A stretch of 64,000 nt of DNA from Pseudomonadales bacterium (GTDB taxonomy: Bacteria; Pseudomonadota; Gammaproteobacteria; Pseudomonadales; UBA5518). Positions 16,076 to 24,500 of this stretch are shown here, piece by piece. The notes beneath the pieces are model-generated. The model was not told the origin of the DNA. It did not search any database and saw nothing but the letters and a program-made list of their open reading frames with translations. A program made the position numbers and the translations under genes. How positions within the stretch are numbered: position 1 is the first letter of the stretch; the number at the start of each line of letters is the position of its first letter. The stretch is from contig JAJVIG010000022.1 in NCBI GenBank assembly GCA_022072145.1, positions 27,867 through 91,866 on the forward strand, written 5' to 3'.

Positions 16076-16447
16076 ATGAGCGGTGGTGAAACGGTGGCGA
16101 TCCTGGGCGCAAGTGCGGACCCAGAGCGCTATGCCTTCAAGGCACAACAGCTGCTGAAGGAGCACGGCCACCGCGTCGTGCCGGTCAGCGCGCGCGAGCA
16201 GGCGATCGACGGTGATGCCGCGGTACCGGAACTCGGTGCGATCACGGCGGCGGTGGATACGGTGACGGTCTACGTGCGTCCCGCGGTATCGAGCGCGCAG
16301 CGCGAGCAGTTGCTCGCGCTGCGGCCGAAGCGTGTGATCTTCAACCCGGGCACCGAGAACCCGGAACTGGAGGTGGCGCTGCGCTCCGCCGGCATCGCCA
16401 CCCAGGACGCGTGCACGCTGGTGTTGCTGCGCACCGGCAAGTTCTGA
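16076..16447 (+). CDS. CoA-binding domain protein (YccU-like)
   Basis: A 123-residue protein consisting of one CoA_binding Rossmann domain. The nucleotide loop is VAILGASADPERYAFKA near residues 7-23, followed by HGHRVVPVSARE, VDTVTVYVRP and RVIFNPGTENPELE, the standard order in the YccU family. Its function is unknown beyond likely CoA binding. AAGGGAGGGT provides a strong ribosome site. It starts 22 nt after the dehydrogenase-like gene and probably ends that operon (cupin, dehydrogenase-like protein, CoA-binding protein). Confidence 0.9.
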   Translation: MSGGETVAILGASADPERYAFKAQQLLKEHGHRVVPVSAREQAIDGDAAVPELGAITAAVDTVTVYVRPAVSSAQREQLLALRPKRVIFNPGTENPELEVALRSAGIATQDACTLVLLRTGKF

Positions 16448-16471
16448 CCGGGCTGCGGCGCGCGCGAGCTC

Positions 16472-18166
16472 TCAGGAGGCGCTCACGGGTTCCGTCGCCG
16501 CAGCCGCGATCGCGGCGCGGGCACGCCGGCGGCCGGTGCTTGCCGCAACCGCCGCTTTCGCTGCGACCTTCGCTGCCGCCCCGGCCTTCGCCTTCGTCCT
16601 CGCCGTGACGGCCTTCGCTCTTGCCCCGGTCGTCGCGGACTTCGCTTTCCCCCTGGCAGCCACGGCCTTCGTCCTGGCTGCGGCCGCTCGCGTCTTCACC
16701 GCCGTGGTGACGCGCTGCTTCCTGCGGGTGCCCACCGTCTGCGCGCTCCTGCCGAGCAGCGCTGCACGCAACTCTTCGTACGCGGCGTCGAGGCAGGCGC
16801 GGTAGAACTCGGGGTCGGGCATCTGGTCACGGTCGCCGAGCACCGAGATCGCGATCTTGCCGCCACAGCTGAACACCGCGTGGAACAGCCCCAGCCCCGG
16901 GTTGATCAGCCCCAGCGGGTAATAGCTGACCATGCGCGCGCCGGCGCAATAGAGGTCGAAGGGTGGCCCCGGAACGTTCGTGATCACCGTCGCCTGGCCC
17001 ATCGGCATGTGCCGGGTGAGCTTGTTGCGCACGTACATGCGGGCCAGCGGCTTGGCGATCGCCGGCGGAATCGCGCCGGGCAGGCTGACGATGTTGGTCA
17101 GCGGGGTGTCGATGTACGCCTTGGCGTCGTCGAGGCTCTTCTTGATCGCCTGCAGGCGTTCGACCGGATCCTCGATGTCGGTGTGCAGCATCGCGCTCAT
17201 CGCGCCGACCTGGTTGTTGTCCCCGGTCTCGCCCACGCGCGAGCGCATGTTGACCGGCATCGAGGCGCACAGCGATTCCGCCGGCAGCTCGTTGTGCGCC
17301 ATCAGGTACTTGCGCATCGCACCGGCCACCACCGCCACCGCGACGTCGTTGATCGTCATCCCGGCGGCGTTCTTGAGTTCCTTGAATTCCGACAGCAGGA
17401 ACTCGCGCGCCTCGAACACCCGGTTGTGGCCCACCGGCTGGTCGAAGCGGCTCTTCGGCGCCGTCATCTGCAGCGGCGGCAGTTCCTCTTTCAGCATGCG
17501 TTTGGCCATCGAGCCCATACCGCCAACGATCTTCGCCATGCCCTTGGTGTACGACCACAAGCGCGGCCCAGCCTTCATGAGCGTCTGACCGAGCAGGCGC
17601 ACGTCCGAGGGCTGGACGTCGGCGAAGCGCGCCGGCGGCTCGTGCGACTCCCCGCTGTGCGAGGGTACCGGCTCGAGGTCGTGGATCGCGGCCATGAAGC
17701 TCTGGCCGCCGGCGCCGTCGACCAGCGAGTGGTGGATCTTGGTGTAGACCGCGAAGCAGCCGGGCGGCAGGTTCGGGATGTTGTCCAGCCCCTCGATGAT
17801 GTAGGCCTCCCACAGCGGGCGGCTCATGTCGAGCGGACGCGAGTGCAGCCGCGCGACCTGGATGCACAGCTGGCGCCAGTCGCCGGGCTTGGGCAACGCG
17901 ATGTGGCGGATGTGGAACTCGACGTCGAAATGCGGGTCGAGTACCCAGTACGGACGGTCCAGACCCAGCGGTACCTCGACCAGACGCGTGCGGAAGATCG
18001 GCAGTTTCGCGAGGCGTTGCTCGAAGTTCGCGAGCACGTCCTTGAAGCGCACGAACTTGCCCGGTGCGGTCGACGGATCGTAGATGCCGAGCCCCCCGAT
18101 CTGCTGCGGGACCGTGGGGTTCTCCAGGTTGATGAACGCGGCGTCGATGACTCCCAGCTGGCGCAT
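16472..18166 (-). CDS. Wax ester synthase/diacylglycerol acyltransferase with histone H1-like tail
   Basis: A 564-residue WS/DGAT enzyme that joins acyl-CoA to a fatty alcohol or diacylglycerol to make storage lipid at the inner membrane. The catalytic HHxxxDG motif is HHSLVDG at residues 145-151. Other family segments are PLWEAYIIEGLD, NDVAVAVVAGAMRKYL, SMPVNMRSRV and TNVPGPPFDLYCAGARM. The enzyme proper ends near residue 475. About 86 more residues (479-564) are almost only Ala, Lys, Arg, Thr and Val (AKAVTARTKAKAGAAAKVAA style), like the tail of histone H1 or AlgP. Such a tail is not part of the family and may bind nucleic acid, lipid droplets or polyanions. Confidence 0.93.
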   Translation of the reverse strand: MRQLGVIDAAFINLENPTVPQQIGGLGIYDPSTAPGKFVRFKDVLANFEQRLAKLPIFRTRLVEVPLGLDRPYWVLDPHFDVEFHIRHIALPKPGDWRQLCIQVARLHSRPLDMSRPLWEAYIIEGLDNIPNLPPGCFAVYTKIHHSLVDGAGGQSFMAAIHDLEPVPSHSGESHEPPARFADVQPSDVRLLGQTLMKAGPRLWSYTKGMAKIVGGMGSMAKRMLKEELPPLQMTAPKSRFDQPVGHNRVFEAREFLLSEFKELKNAAGMTINDVAVAVVAGAMRKYLMAHNELPAESLCASMPVNMRSRVGETGDNNQVGAMSAMLHTDIEDPVERLQAIKKSLDDAKAYIDTPLTNIVSLPGAIPPAIAKPLARMYVRNKLTRHMPMGQATVITNVPGPPFDLYCAGARMVSYYPLGLINPGLGLFHAVFSCGGKIAISVLGDRDQMPDPEFYRACLDAAYEELRAALLGRSAQTVGTRRKQRVTTAVKTRAAAARTKAVAARGKAKSATTGARAKAVTARTKAKAGAAAKVAAKAAVAASTGRRRARAAIAAAATEPVSAS

Positions 18167-18277
18167 GATCGTAATCCCGTGGTGATGACTCCCTTCGGCG
18201 CCAAGTTAACCACGCCGGCCGAACGCTGTCATGGCAATTTGCAGCCCCCGGTCGTGTGATTACCTCCGCGCGCGGAG

Positions 18278-19165
18278 TCAGCCGCGACCGGGTGCGAGCA
18301 GCTGCAGCGCGCGCTCGTCGGGCCCCATCTCGCCGTCGGGACGGAAGGCCTGCACGCAGACGTGGGTGGCGCCCGCCGCATGGTGCGCGGCGATGCGCTC
18401 GCGCAACTGCGCCTCGGTTCCCCAGGCGCAGATCGCGTCGACCACCCGGTCGCTGCCGCCGTCGGCGAAATCGGCGTCGGTGAAGCCGTACTCGCGCAGG
18501 TTGTTCTGGTAGTTCGGCAGCCCGAGGTAGATCGCCATGTGCTTGCGTGCGACCGCGCGCGCGTTGGCCGGGTCGGTGTCGAGCACGACCATCTGCTCGG
18601 TGCACAGCCAGGCGTCGGGTCCCAGCGTCGCCCTGGCGCGCGCGGTGTGCTCAGGTGTCACGAAATAGGGGTGAGCGCCGCGCGTCTTCTCGGCCGCGAG
18701 CTTCAGCATGTTGGTGCGCAGCGCGGCCAGCACCACCGGCGCTTCCTCGGCGGGCTGCCTGCCGAGATAGAGCGCCTTCTCCATGCCCTCGAGGTAGGCG
18801 CGCATCGTCGCTACCGGCTTCGTCGAGTATTCGTGCCCGCGCACGTTCTGCACCAGGTGCGCGTGCGAGACCCCGAGCCCCAGCACGATCCGGCCCGGAG
18901 CCATCTCGGCCAGCGTCTTGCGGATCGCCTGCATGGTCATCGGATCGCGCGCGTAGATGTTCGCGATGCCGGTGGCGAGCACCAGCGAGCGTGTCTGCGC
19001 GGCCAGGTAGCCCATGGTCGCGAACGGGTCGCGGCCCACGGCCTCCGGAATCCACAGCGCCGAGTAGCCCCAGTCCTCGAGACGCCGCGCGAAGGCCGCG
19101 AGCTCGGGTGCGCTGAAGTTGTCGATGAAAGCCCAGACGCCGAGACGGCCGATATCGGTTGCCAT
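18278..19165 (-). CDS. LLM-class flavin-dependent oxidoreductase (second of three)
   Basis: A 295-residue luciferase-like oxidoreductase. It begins with GRLGVWAFIDNFSAPELAAF and has LEDWGYSALWIPEAVGRDPF, TRSLVLATGIANIYARDPMT and APGRIVLGLGVSHAHLVQ, which place it in the subfamily of short (about 290-residue) F420-type members. The end FRPDGEMGPDERALQLLAPG is also typical. Substrate and cofactor (F420 or FMN) are unknown. It stands between the wax ester synthase and an MFS carrier, which are divergent from each other, and appears to be monocistronic. Confidence 0.88.
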   Translation of the reverse strand: MATDIGRLGVWAFIDNFSAPELAAFARRLEDWGYSALWIPEAVGRDPFATMGYLAAQTRSLVLATGIANIYARDPMTMQAIRKTLAEMAPGRIVLGLGVSHAHLVQNVRGHEYSTKPVATMRAYLEGMEKALYLGRQPAEEAPVVLAALRTNMLKLAAEKTRGAHPYFVTPEHTARARATLGPDAWLCTEQMVVLDTDPANARAVARKHMAIYLGLPNYQNNLREYGFTDADFADGGSDRVVDAICAWGTEAQLRERIAAHHAAGATHVCVQAFRPDGEMGPDERALQLLAPGRG

Positions 19166-19304
19166 GGGGGATCCTCCCGGGGAGTCGCGTGCGGTTGGTG
19201 GAGGCGGCAGTGTAGCGGATGCTTCCGCGCGCGGTAATTCCTCACAGCCGCCACCGGCCCGGCGCTGCTAGCATGATCCATTGCCACAACGGGTGTCGGG
19301 TGTC

Positions 19305-20540
19305 ATGCGTGCCGTCGTGCTGTCCCTGTGGGCGCTGTTCGCGGGGCTCGCGCTGATCGTGGTCGGTGCGGGGCTGCAGGGTACGCTGCTCGGCGTGCGC
19401 GCCAGCCTGTCGGGTTTCGACACCGGGGTCACCGGCGCCGTGCTGGCGTGCTATTACGTGGGCTTCCTGCTCGGCTCGTGGTCCACGCCGCGGCTGATCG
19501 CGCGCGTCGGTCCGATCCGGGTGTTCGCCGCGCTGGCCTCGCTGGTCTCGTTCGCGCCACTGGCGCACGCGCTGTTCGTCGATCCGCTCGCCTGGGCGCT
19601 GGTGCGCCTGCTGAGCGGCGCGTGCATGGTCGGTGTCTACATCATCGCCGAGAGCTGGCTGAACGCCGAGGCGACCAACCAGAACCGCGGCCGCCTGCTT
19701 TCGCTGTACCTGATCGTCTGCCAGGGCTCGATGGCGGGCGGGCAGTTCCTGCTGCAGCTCGGTGACCCGCTGGGTTTCGAACTGTTCGTGCTGATTTCCG
19801 CGCTGTGCTCGCTGGCAGTGGTGCCGATCGCGCTGACGCGCCGCGCCGCGCCGCGCCACGAGTCGATCGTGCCGATCAGGCTCGCGGTGCTGCTGCGCCG
19901 CGTGCCGCTCACGCTGGCCGGCATCCTGCTGGTCTCGCTGACCTACGGCGCGTTCTATGCCATCGGCCCCGTGTACGCGCTGCAGGCCGGCTTCGCGCAC
20001 GGGCAGATCGCGTGGTTCATGGCGGCGGCGATCGTCGGTAGCGCGCTGCTGCAGTGGCCGGTCGGCATGCTGTCGGACCGGATGGACCGGCGGCTGGTGG
20101 TGCTGTGGGCGAGCGCCGCGGTCTGCGTGGTCGCGTTGCTGCTGGCGGTGCTGCCGGCCGGTCTGGAGTGGACCGTGTACGGGTTGATGTTCGTCTACGG
20201 CGGGTTGTCGTTCCCGCTCTACGGCGTGTTCCTGTCGCTGGCCGGCGACGTGCTGCGCGGCGAGGAACTGGTAGCGGCGAGCAGCAAGGTGCTGCTGGTC
20301 AACGGGACCGGGTCGGCGCTGGGGCCGGTGCTGGTCGCCTGGCTGATGGAGGCGATCGATGCGCGCGCGTACCTGGTGTTCGTCGCGCTGGTGCACGCGC
20401 TGGTGTTCGGGCTGGTCGCGCTGCACCGGCTGCGCACCGGCGCCGCCGGCGGACAGCCGCTGGTACACCACGTCAACGCGGTCCCGCAGGGCTCGGTGGT
20501 CGCCGCCGCGATGGCCGGCCGCGTGGCCGGTGAAACATGA
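19305..20540 (+). CDS. MFS transporter
   Basis: A 411-residue transporter with about 12 membrane helices in two halves. The first helix is WALFAGLALIVVGAGLQGTL. The loop after helix 2 carries the MFS signature in altered form (GSWSTPRLIARVGPIRVF). The second half has the matching MLSDRMDRRLVVLW. It resembles the YcaD-like group of uncharacterised carriers. The ATG at 19305 is preferred over a TTG at 19281 because the hydrophobic N-terminus follows it directly. The CaiB gene starts 25 nt downstream, so the carrier may import or export an acid that becomes a CoA thioester; this is inference. Confidence 0.88.
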   Translation: MRAVVLSLWALFAGLALIVVGAGLQGTLLGVRASLSGFDTGVTGAVLACYYVGFLLGSWSTPRLIARVGPIRVFAALASLVSFAPLAHALFVDPLAWALVRLLSGACMVGVYIIAESWLNAEATNQNRGRLLSLYLIVCQGSMAGGQFLLQLGDPLGFELFVLISALCSLAVVPIALTRRAAPRHESIVPIRLAVLLRRVPLTLAGILLVSLTYGAFYAIGPVYALQAGFAHGQIAWFMAAAIVGSALLQWPVGMLSDRMDRRLVVLWASAAVCVVALLLAVLPAGLEWTVYGLMFVYGGLSFPLYGVFLSLAGDVLRGEELVAASSKVLLVNGTGSALGPVLVAWLMEAIDARAYLVFVALVHALVFGLVALHRLRTGAAGGQPLVHHVNAVPQGSVVAAAMAGRVAGET

Positions 20541-20565
20541 ACGATCGCCGGGTGGAGACACGCCG

Positions 20566-21768
20566 ATGACGACGACCGCACGGCCGCTGGCCGGATTGCG
20601 CGTGCTGGAACTGGGGCAACTGCTGGCCGGTCCGTTCTGCGGATCGATACTGGCGTATTTCGGTGCCGAGGTGATCAAGGTCGAGCCACCCGGTGGCGAC
20701 CCGATCCGCGGCTGGCGCGTGCTCGACGACGACGGCACCTCGTACTGGTGGCGCTCACTGGGACGCAACAAGAAGTGCATCACGGTCGACCTGCGCAGCG
20801 AGCGCGGGCAGGACACGGTGCGCCGGCTGGCCGAACGCTCGGACGTGCTGATCGAGAATTTCAGCCCGGGCGTGCTGGAGCGCTGGGGGCTGGCTCCGGC
20901 CGTGCTGAAGGCCACGAACCCGCGGCTGGTCGTCGCACGCATCTCCGGCTACGGGCAGGACGGGCCGTACGCCTCGCGCCCCGGCTTCGCCTCGGTCTGC
21001 GAAGGCATCAGCGGCTTTCGTTACCTGAACGGCTTTGCGGGCGAGGTGCCGGTGCGCGCGAACCTGAGCGTCGGCGACACCATCGCCGGGCTGCACGCGG
21101 TGCTCGGCATCCTGCTCGCGCTGCGCGCGCGCGACGCGCTGCCCGGCGGCACGGGGCAGGTGGTCGACGTGGCGCTGTACGAGTCGATGTTCAACCTGCT
21201 CGAGGCGGTGGTGCCCGAGTACTCCGGCGCCGGCGTGGTGCGCCAGCCGGCCGGCACCACCGTGACCGGCATCGTGCCGACCAACACCTACCGCTGCAGC
21301 GACGGGCGTTGCGTGGTGATCGGCGGCAACGGCGATTCGATCTTCAGGCGGTTGATGGACGCGATCGGGCGCAGCGACCTCGGCGCGGACCCGCAGCTCG
21401 CCAACAACGCCGGGCGCGTCGCGCGCGAGCCCGAGATCGACGCCGCGCTCGGTGCCTGGTGCGCCGCGCGGCCGGCGGCGGAGGTGCTCGAGCTGCTGCA
21501 GTCCCAGCGGGTGCCGGTCGGACCGATCTACGACGTCGCCGATCTGTGCGCGGACCCGCACTTTCGCGCGCGCGGGCTGTTCGAGCGCGTCGAGGTCGAC
21601 GGCAAGCCGCTCGAGATTCCGGCGCTGATGCCGCGCCTCGCCGACACCCCGGGCGCCACCGAGTGGCCGGGACCGGCCGTCGGCAGCCACACCGACCAGG
21701 TGCTGCGCGAGGTGCTCGGCCTCGAGGATGCCGAGATCGCATCGCTGCGCGCCGACGGCACCATATGA
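20566..21768 (+). CDS. CaiB/BaiF family CoA transferase
   Basis: A 400-residue family III CoA transferase that moves CoA from a donor thioester to a carboxylic acid without a covalent acetate step. It opens with PLAGLRVLELGQLLAGPFCG, has FGAEVIKVEPPGGDP, RNKKCITVDLRSERG and IENFSPGVLERWGL, and the catalytic aspartate as Asp171 in LSVGDTIAGLHAV. GQVVDVALYESMFNLLE is the later family signature. Substrates in this family include carnitine, bile acids, oxalate and methylmalate; this one cannot be assigned. It lies 25 nt behind the MFS gene. Copy B of the hairpin repeat begins at the very next base after its stop. Confidence 0.92.
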   Translation: MTTTARPLAGLRVLELGQLLAGPFCGSILAYFGAEVIKVEPPGGDPIRGWRVLDDDGTSYWWRSLGRNKKCITVDLRSERGQDTVRRLAERSDVLIENFSPGVLERWGLAPAVLKATNPRLVVARISGYGQDGPYASRPGFASVCEGISGFRYLNGFAGEVPVRANLSVGDTIAGLHAVLGILLALRARDALPGGTGQVVDVALYESMFNLLEAVVPEYSGAGVVRQPAGTTVTGIVPTNTYRCSDGRCVVIGGNGDSIFRRLMDAIGRSDLGADPQLANNAGRVAREPEIDAALGAWCAARPAAEVLELLQSQRVPVGPIYDVADLCADPHFRARGLFERVEVDGKPLEIPALMPRLADTPGATEWPGPAVGSHTDQVLREVLGLEDAEIASLRADGTI

Positions 21769-21880
21769 GGCGTGCGGCGGCAGGTTCGCACCGGTGGGCG
21801 TACGCCGCAGGGATGCGGCGTTCGAGCCTACAGGGACGTATTCACGGCGTCCCACAGGTGTGAACCTGCCGCCGTACGCC
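21769..21880. repeat. Dispersed hairpin repeat, copy B
   Basis: A 112-bp element. Its 24-nt inverted arms (21769-21792 and 21857-21880) pair fully if two G-T wobbles are allowed. They enclose a 64-nt loop that matches copy A at 63 of 64 positions. The arm cores read GGCAGGTTC/GAACCTGCC here and GGCGGTTCC/GGAACCGCC in copy A, so each arm changed together with its partner. It starts directly after the CaiB stop codon and could also act as a terminator for that operon. Confidence 0.87.
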
Positions 21881-21979
21881 GGCACTGGCGCGTGGCGCGA
21901 GGGTTGACGACGGCCGCCCGCGTCGCGCCTACCCCGGAATGGGTGCTGTGCCCCGGTCACGCGCGACGTGTGGCCTGCC

Positions 21980-21985
21980 TATACT
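21980..21985 (+). promoter_or_regulatory. Candidate -10 element upstream of ald
   Basis: TATACT, 53 nt before the ATG of alanine dehydrogenase. No good -35 is visible at the usual distance, so activation or an extended element may be needed. Confidence 0.3.
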
Positions 21986-22038
21986 GCGCGCAGACCGATG
22001 ACCAGAGCGTTTGCCTCGACCGCGCGGAGGATTCCCGG

Positions 22039-23154
22039 ATGCTGATCGGCGTGCCCAGGGAGATCAAGACCCACGAGTACCGGGTAGGACTGACGACCGC
22101 CAGCGTCAGCGAGCTGGCGCATAACGGCCATCGCGTGATCGTCGAGACGCAGGCCGGCGCCGGCATCGGCCTCGGCGACGAGGCGTACCGGCGCGCCGGC
22201 GCCGAGATCGTCGCCGACGCCGCCGAGGTGTTCGCGCGTGCCGACCTGGTGGTCAAGGTCAAGGAGCCGCAGCCGCAGGAGTGCCGCCTGCTGCGCGAGG
22301 GGCAGGTGCTGTTCACCTACCTGCACCTCGCGCCCGATCCCGCGCAGACCCGCGCGCTGCTCGACTCCGGCTGCATCGCGATCGCCTACGAGACCGTCAC
22401 CGGCACGGGCCAGACGCTGCCGCTGCTGTCGCCGATGAGCGAGGTGGCCGGGCGCATGGCGATCCAGGCTGGCGCCCACTGCCTGGAGAAGGAGCAGGGC
22501 GGCTCGGGCGTGCTGCTCGGCGGCGTCCCCGGCGTCGAGGCGGCGAAGGTGGTAGTGATCGGCGGCGGCGTCGTCGGCACCAACGCGATCCGCATGGCGA
22601 TGGGCATGGAGGCGCACGTCACCGTCATCGATCGCTCGCTCGCGCGACTGAAGGAGCTCGATTTCCAGTTCGGCTGCATGCTGAACACGATCTTCGCCAC
22701 GCGCGAGGCGCTGCAGCGCCACGTTACCGGCGCCGACCTCGTGGTCGGCGCGGTGCTGGTCCCCGGTGCGGCGGCGCCGAAGGTGGTCACGCGCGACATG
22801 GTCCGCGCGATGCGGCCGGGCTCGGTGGTGGTGGACGTGGCGATCGACCAGGGCGGGTGCTGCGAGACCAGCCGGCCGACCACGCACGCGGATCCCACCT
22901 ACGTGGAGTACGGCGTGGTGCATTACTGCGTCAGCAACATGCCGGGCGCGGTGGCGCGCACCTCGACCTTCGCGCTCAACAACGCCACGCTGCCGTTCGT
23001 GCTCGCGCTCGCCGACCACGGCTACCGCCGGGCGCTGGCCGACGACCCGCACCTGCGCAACGGATTGAACGTGCACCGAGGCCGACTCACCTGCGAGGCC
23101 GTGGCGCAGGCGCTGGAGCTCCCGTGGATCCCCGCCGCGCAGGCGATCGCCTGA
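22039..23154 (+). CDS. ald: Alanine dehydrogenase
   Basis: A 371-residue NAD-dependent L-alanine dehydrogenase that interconverts alanine with pyruvate and ammonia. The start [20 protein letters not shown] is diagnostic. The residues that bind pyruvate and carry the proton relay are at the expected places: Arg15, Lys75 ([10 protein letters not shown]) and His96 (FTYLHLAPD). The Rossmann loop is [19 protein letters not shown]. The [18 protein letters not shown] segment holds the nicotinamide-side aspartate. The length matches the family. GGAGGATT precedes the ATG. The downstream TetR gene begins inside its 3' end. Confidence 0.95.
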   Translation: MLIGVPREIKTHEYRVGLTTASVSELAHNGHRVIVETQAGAGIGLGDEAYRRAGAEIVADAAEVFARADLVVKVKEPQPQECRLLREGQVLFTYLHLAPDPAQTRALLDSGCIAIAYETVTGTGQTLPLLSPMSEVAGRMAIQAGAHCLEKEQGGSGVLLGGVPGVEAAKVVVIGGGVVGTNAIRMAMGMEAHVTVIDRSLARLKELDFQFGCMLNTIFATREALQRHVTGADLVVGAVLVPGAAAPKVVTRDMVRAMRPGSVVVDVAIDQGGCCETSRPTTHADPTYVEYGVVHYCVSNMPGAVARTSTFALNNATLPFVLALADHGYRRALADDPHLRNGLNVHRGRLTCEAVAQALELPWIPAAQAIA

Positions 23155-23780
23155 GAGGCGCCCGCGCGGGCGCGCCGCGCCGGCGCGCCGCGATCATCGA
23201 TGCGACGCTGCGCGTGCTGGCGCGCGACGGCCTGCGTGCCGTCACCCATCGTGCGGTCGCCGCCGAGGCCGCGGTGCCGCTGGCGAGCACGACCTACCAT
23301 TTCCGCGATCTCGAGGACCTGATCGTCGAGTCGTTCCTGCACTGGTCGGAAGGACAGCGGCGGGCGGTGGAGGCGCTGCGCGCGCGGGCCGCGCGGCTGC
23401 TCGGGGCGGCCGATGCCGCCGGTGTCTCGCCGGCCGACGCGCTGGCCGACGTGGCGAGCCGCTATGTGCTGCGCCAGGCGCGCCGGCGGCGCGCCGACCG
23501 CGTGCTCGAATACGCCTTCCTGCACGAGGCGGCGCGGGTGCCGCGGCTGCGCGCGGCGCTCGAGGCGCAGCAGCGCGGGCAGATCGGTTTCCTGCGCGAG
23601 TTCCATGCCGCGCTCGGCTCGCCGGCACCGGACAGCGACGCGCTGATCACCCACAGCGTGCTGCTCGGTCTGGAGAAGATCGCACTGCTTACCCGTGGCG
23701 ACGTCGCGGTGCGCGAAGTGCTCGCGCGCCACCTGCACCAGCTGCTCGCCGCGCGCGATGCGCGCCGCCGCGGGACTTGA
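23124..23780 (+). CDS. TetR-family transcriptional regulator
   Basis: About 218 residues. The N-terminal helix-turn-helix is clear: [40 protein letters not shown] and [14 protein letters not shown]. The C-terminal ligand domain has no recognised specificity. There is no ATG; the best start is GTG at 23124, which overlaps ald by 31 nt and suggests coupled translation. TetR proteins often act on nearby promoters. A perfect 6+6 inverted repeat lies 18 nt after this gene, in front of the haem operon, and is the obvious candidate target. Regulation of ald itself is also possible. Confidence 0.83.
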   Translation: MDPRRAGDRLRGARAGAPRRRAAIIDATLRVLARDGLRAVTHRAVAAEAAVPLASTTYHFRDLEDLIVESFLHWSEGQRRAVEALRARAARLLGAADAAGVSPADALADVASRYVLRQARRRRADRVLEYAFLHEAARVPRLRAALEAQQRGQIGFLREFHAALGSPAPDSDALITHSVLLGLEKIALLTRGDVAVREVLARHLHQLLAARDARRRGT

Positions 23781-23797
23781 ACGACGCGCGTCGCTAG

Positions 23798-23813
23798 TGG
23801 TACAAACGTACCA
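23798..23813. promoter_or_regulatory. Candidate operator TGGTAC-N4-GTACCA
   Basis: A perfect inverted repeat of 6-bp arms (23798-23803 and 23808-23813) around AAAC, in an unusually AT-rich island between the TetR gene and the cytochrome operon (ATG at 23856). Size and symmetry suit a TetR-type dimer. Whether this TetR binds it is inference. Confidence 0.5.
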
Positions 23814-23855
23814 ATAAGACACGGCGCCGGCGGGCGCCGCCCGGAGCATCGACAC

Positions 23856-24494
23856 ATGTGGCGACTCCCTCTTCCTGCCCTGCTGTTGTGCTGCAGCGCA
23901 CTGGCCGCACCCGCGGCAGCGGCGGCCGACGCCGTTCGCGGCGCCACGCTGTACGCGCCGTGCGCGGCCTGCCACGGCGCGCAGGCACTGGGCAACCCCG
24001 CCCTGCAGGCGCCGGCGCTGGCTGGTCAGGACGCCGGCTACCTGGCGCGGCAACTGCGGAACTTCCGTGCCGGCACGCGCGGCGCGACCGACGGTGACAC
24101 GGCCGGGGCGACGATGCGCGCGCAACTCGCGCCGCTGCCCGACGACGCGGCGATCGACGACGTGGCAGCGTGGCTGGCGAGTCTGCCTGCGCCGCGTGCG
24201 GCGGCGGTCGACGGCGCGCTGCTACGTAACGGCTCGAACTACTACCAGTCGAAGTGCGGCGCCTGCCACGGCGCGCGCGCCGAGGGCAACCCCGCGCTGT
24301 TCGCCCCGCGCCTCGCCGGACTGGATGCCGGTTACCTCGCTCGCCAGTACCGCAACTTCGCCGCCGGCCTGCGCGGCACCGACCCCGCGGACCGCTACGG
24401 GCGCCAGATGCGCCTGATGGCCACGGCGCTGCCGGCAGAGACGGATCTGCGCGACGTGCTGGGCTTCATCGCGTCGCAATCGCAGCAGGAATGA
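23856..24494 (+). CDS. Diheme cytochrome c (c4-like), periplasmic
   Basis: A 212-residue protein with a Sec signal (residues about 1-24) and two class I cytochrome c domains. The haem sites are CAACH (36-40) and CGACH (134-138). The two halves are similar in sequence: GNPALQAPALAGQDAGYLAR versus GNPALFAPRLAGLDAGYLAR, the latter followed by QYRNF. Candidate distal methionines are in ATMRAQL and RQMRLMATAL. Cytochrome c4 shuttles electrons between periplasmic donors and a terminal acceptor. As the first gene of the haem operon (6 nt before the peroxidase gene) it is the likely electron partner of the two other products. Confidence 0.93.
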   Translation: MWRLPLPALLLCCSALAAPAAAAADAVRGATLYAPCAACHGAQALGNPALQAPALAGQDAGYLARQLRNFRAGTRGATDGDTAGATMRAQLAPLPDDAAIDDVAAWLASLPAPRAAAVDGALLRNGSNYYQSKCGACHGARAEGNPALFAPRLAGLDAGYLARQYRNFAAGLRGTDPADRYGRQMRLMATALPAETDLRDVLGFIASQSQQE

Positions 24495-24500
24495 ACGGGC

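Noticed and set aside
16880..18259. A 459-codon plus-strand frame opposite the wax ester synthase
   Set aside because: Composition (His/Arg/Val rich) is that of an antisense shadow, and the opposite strand encodes a full WS/DGAT with its catalytic motif.
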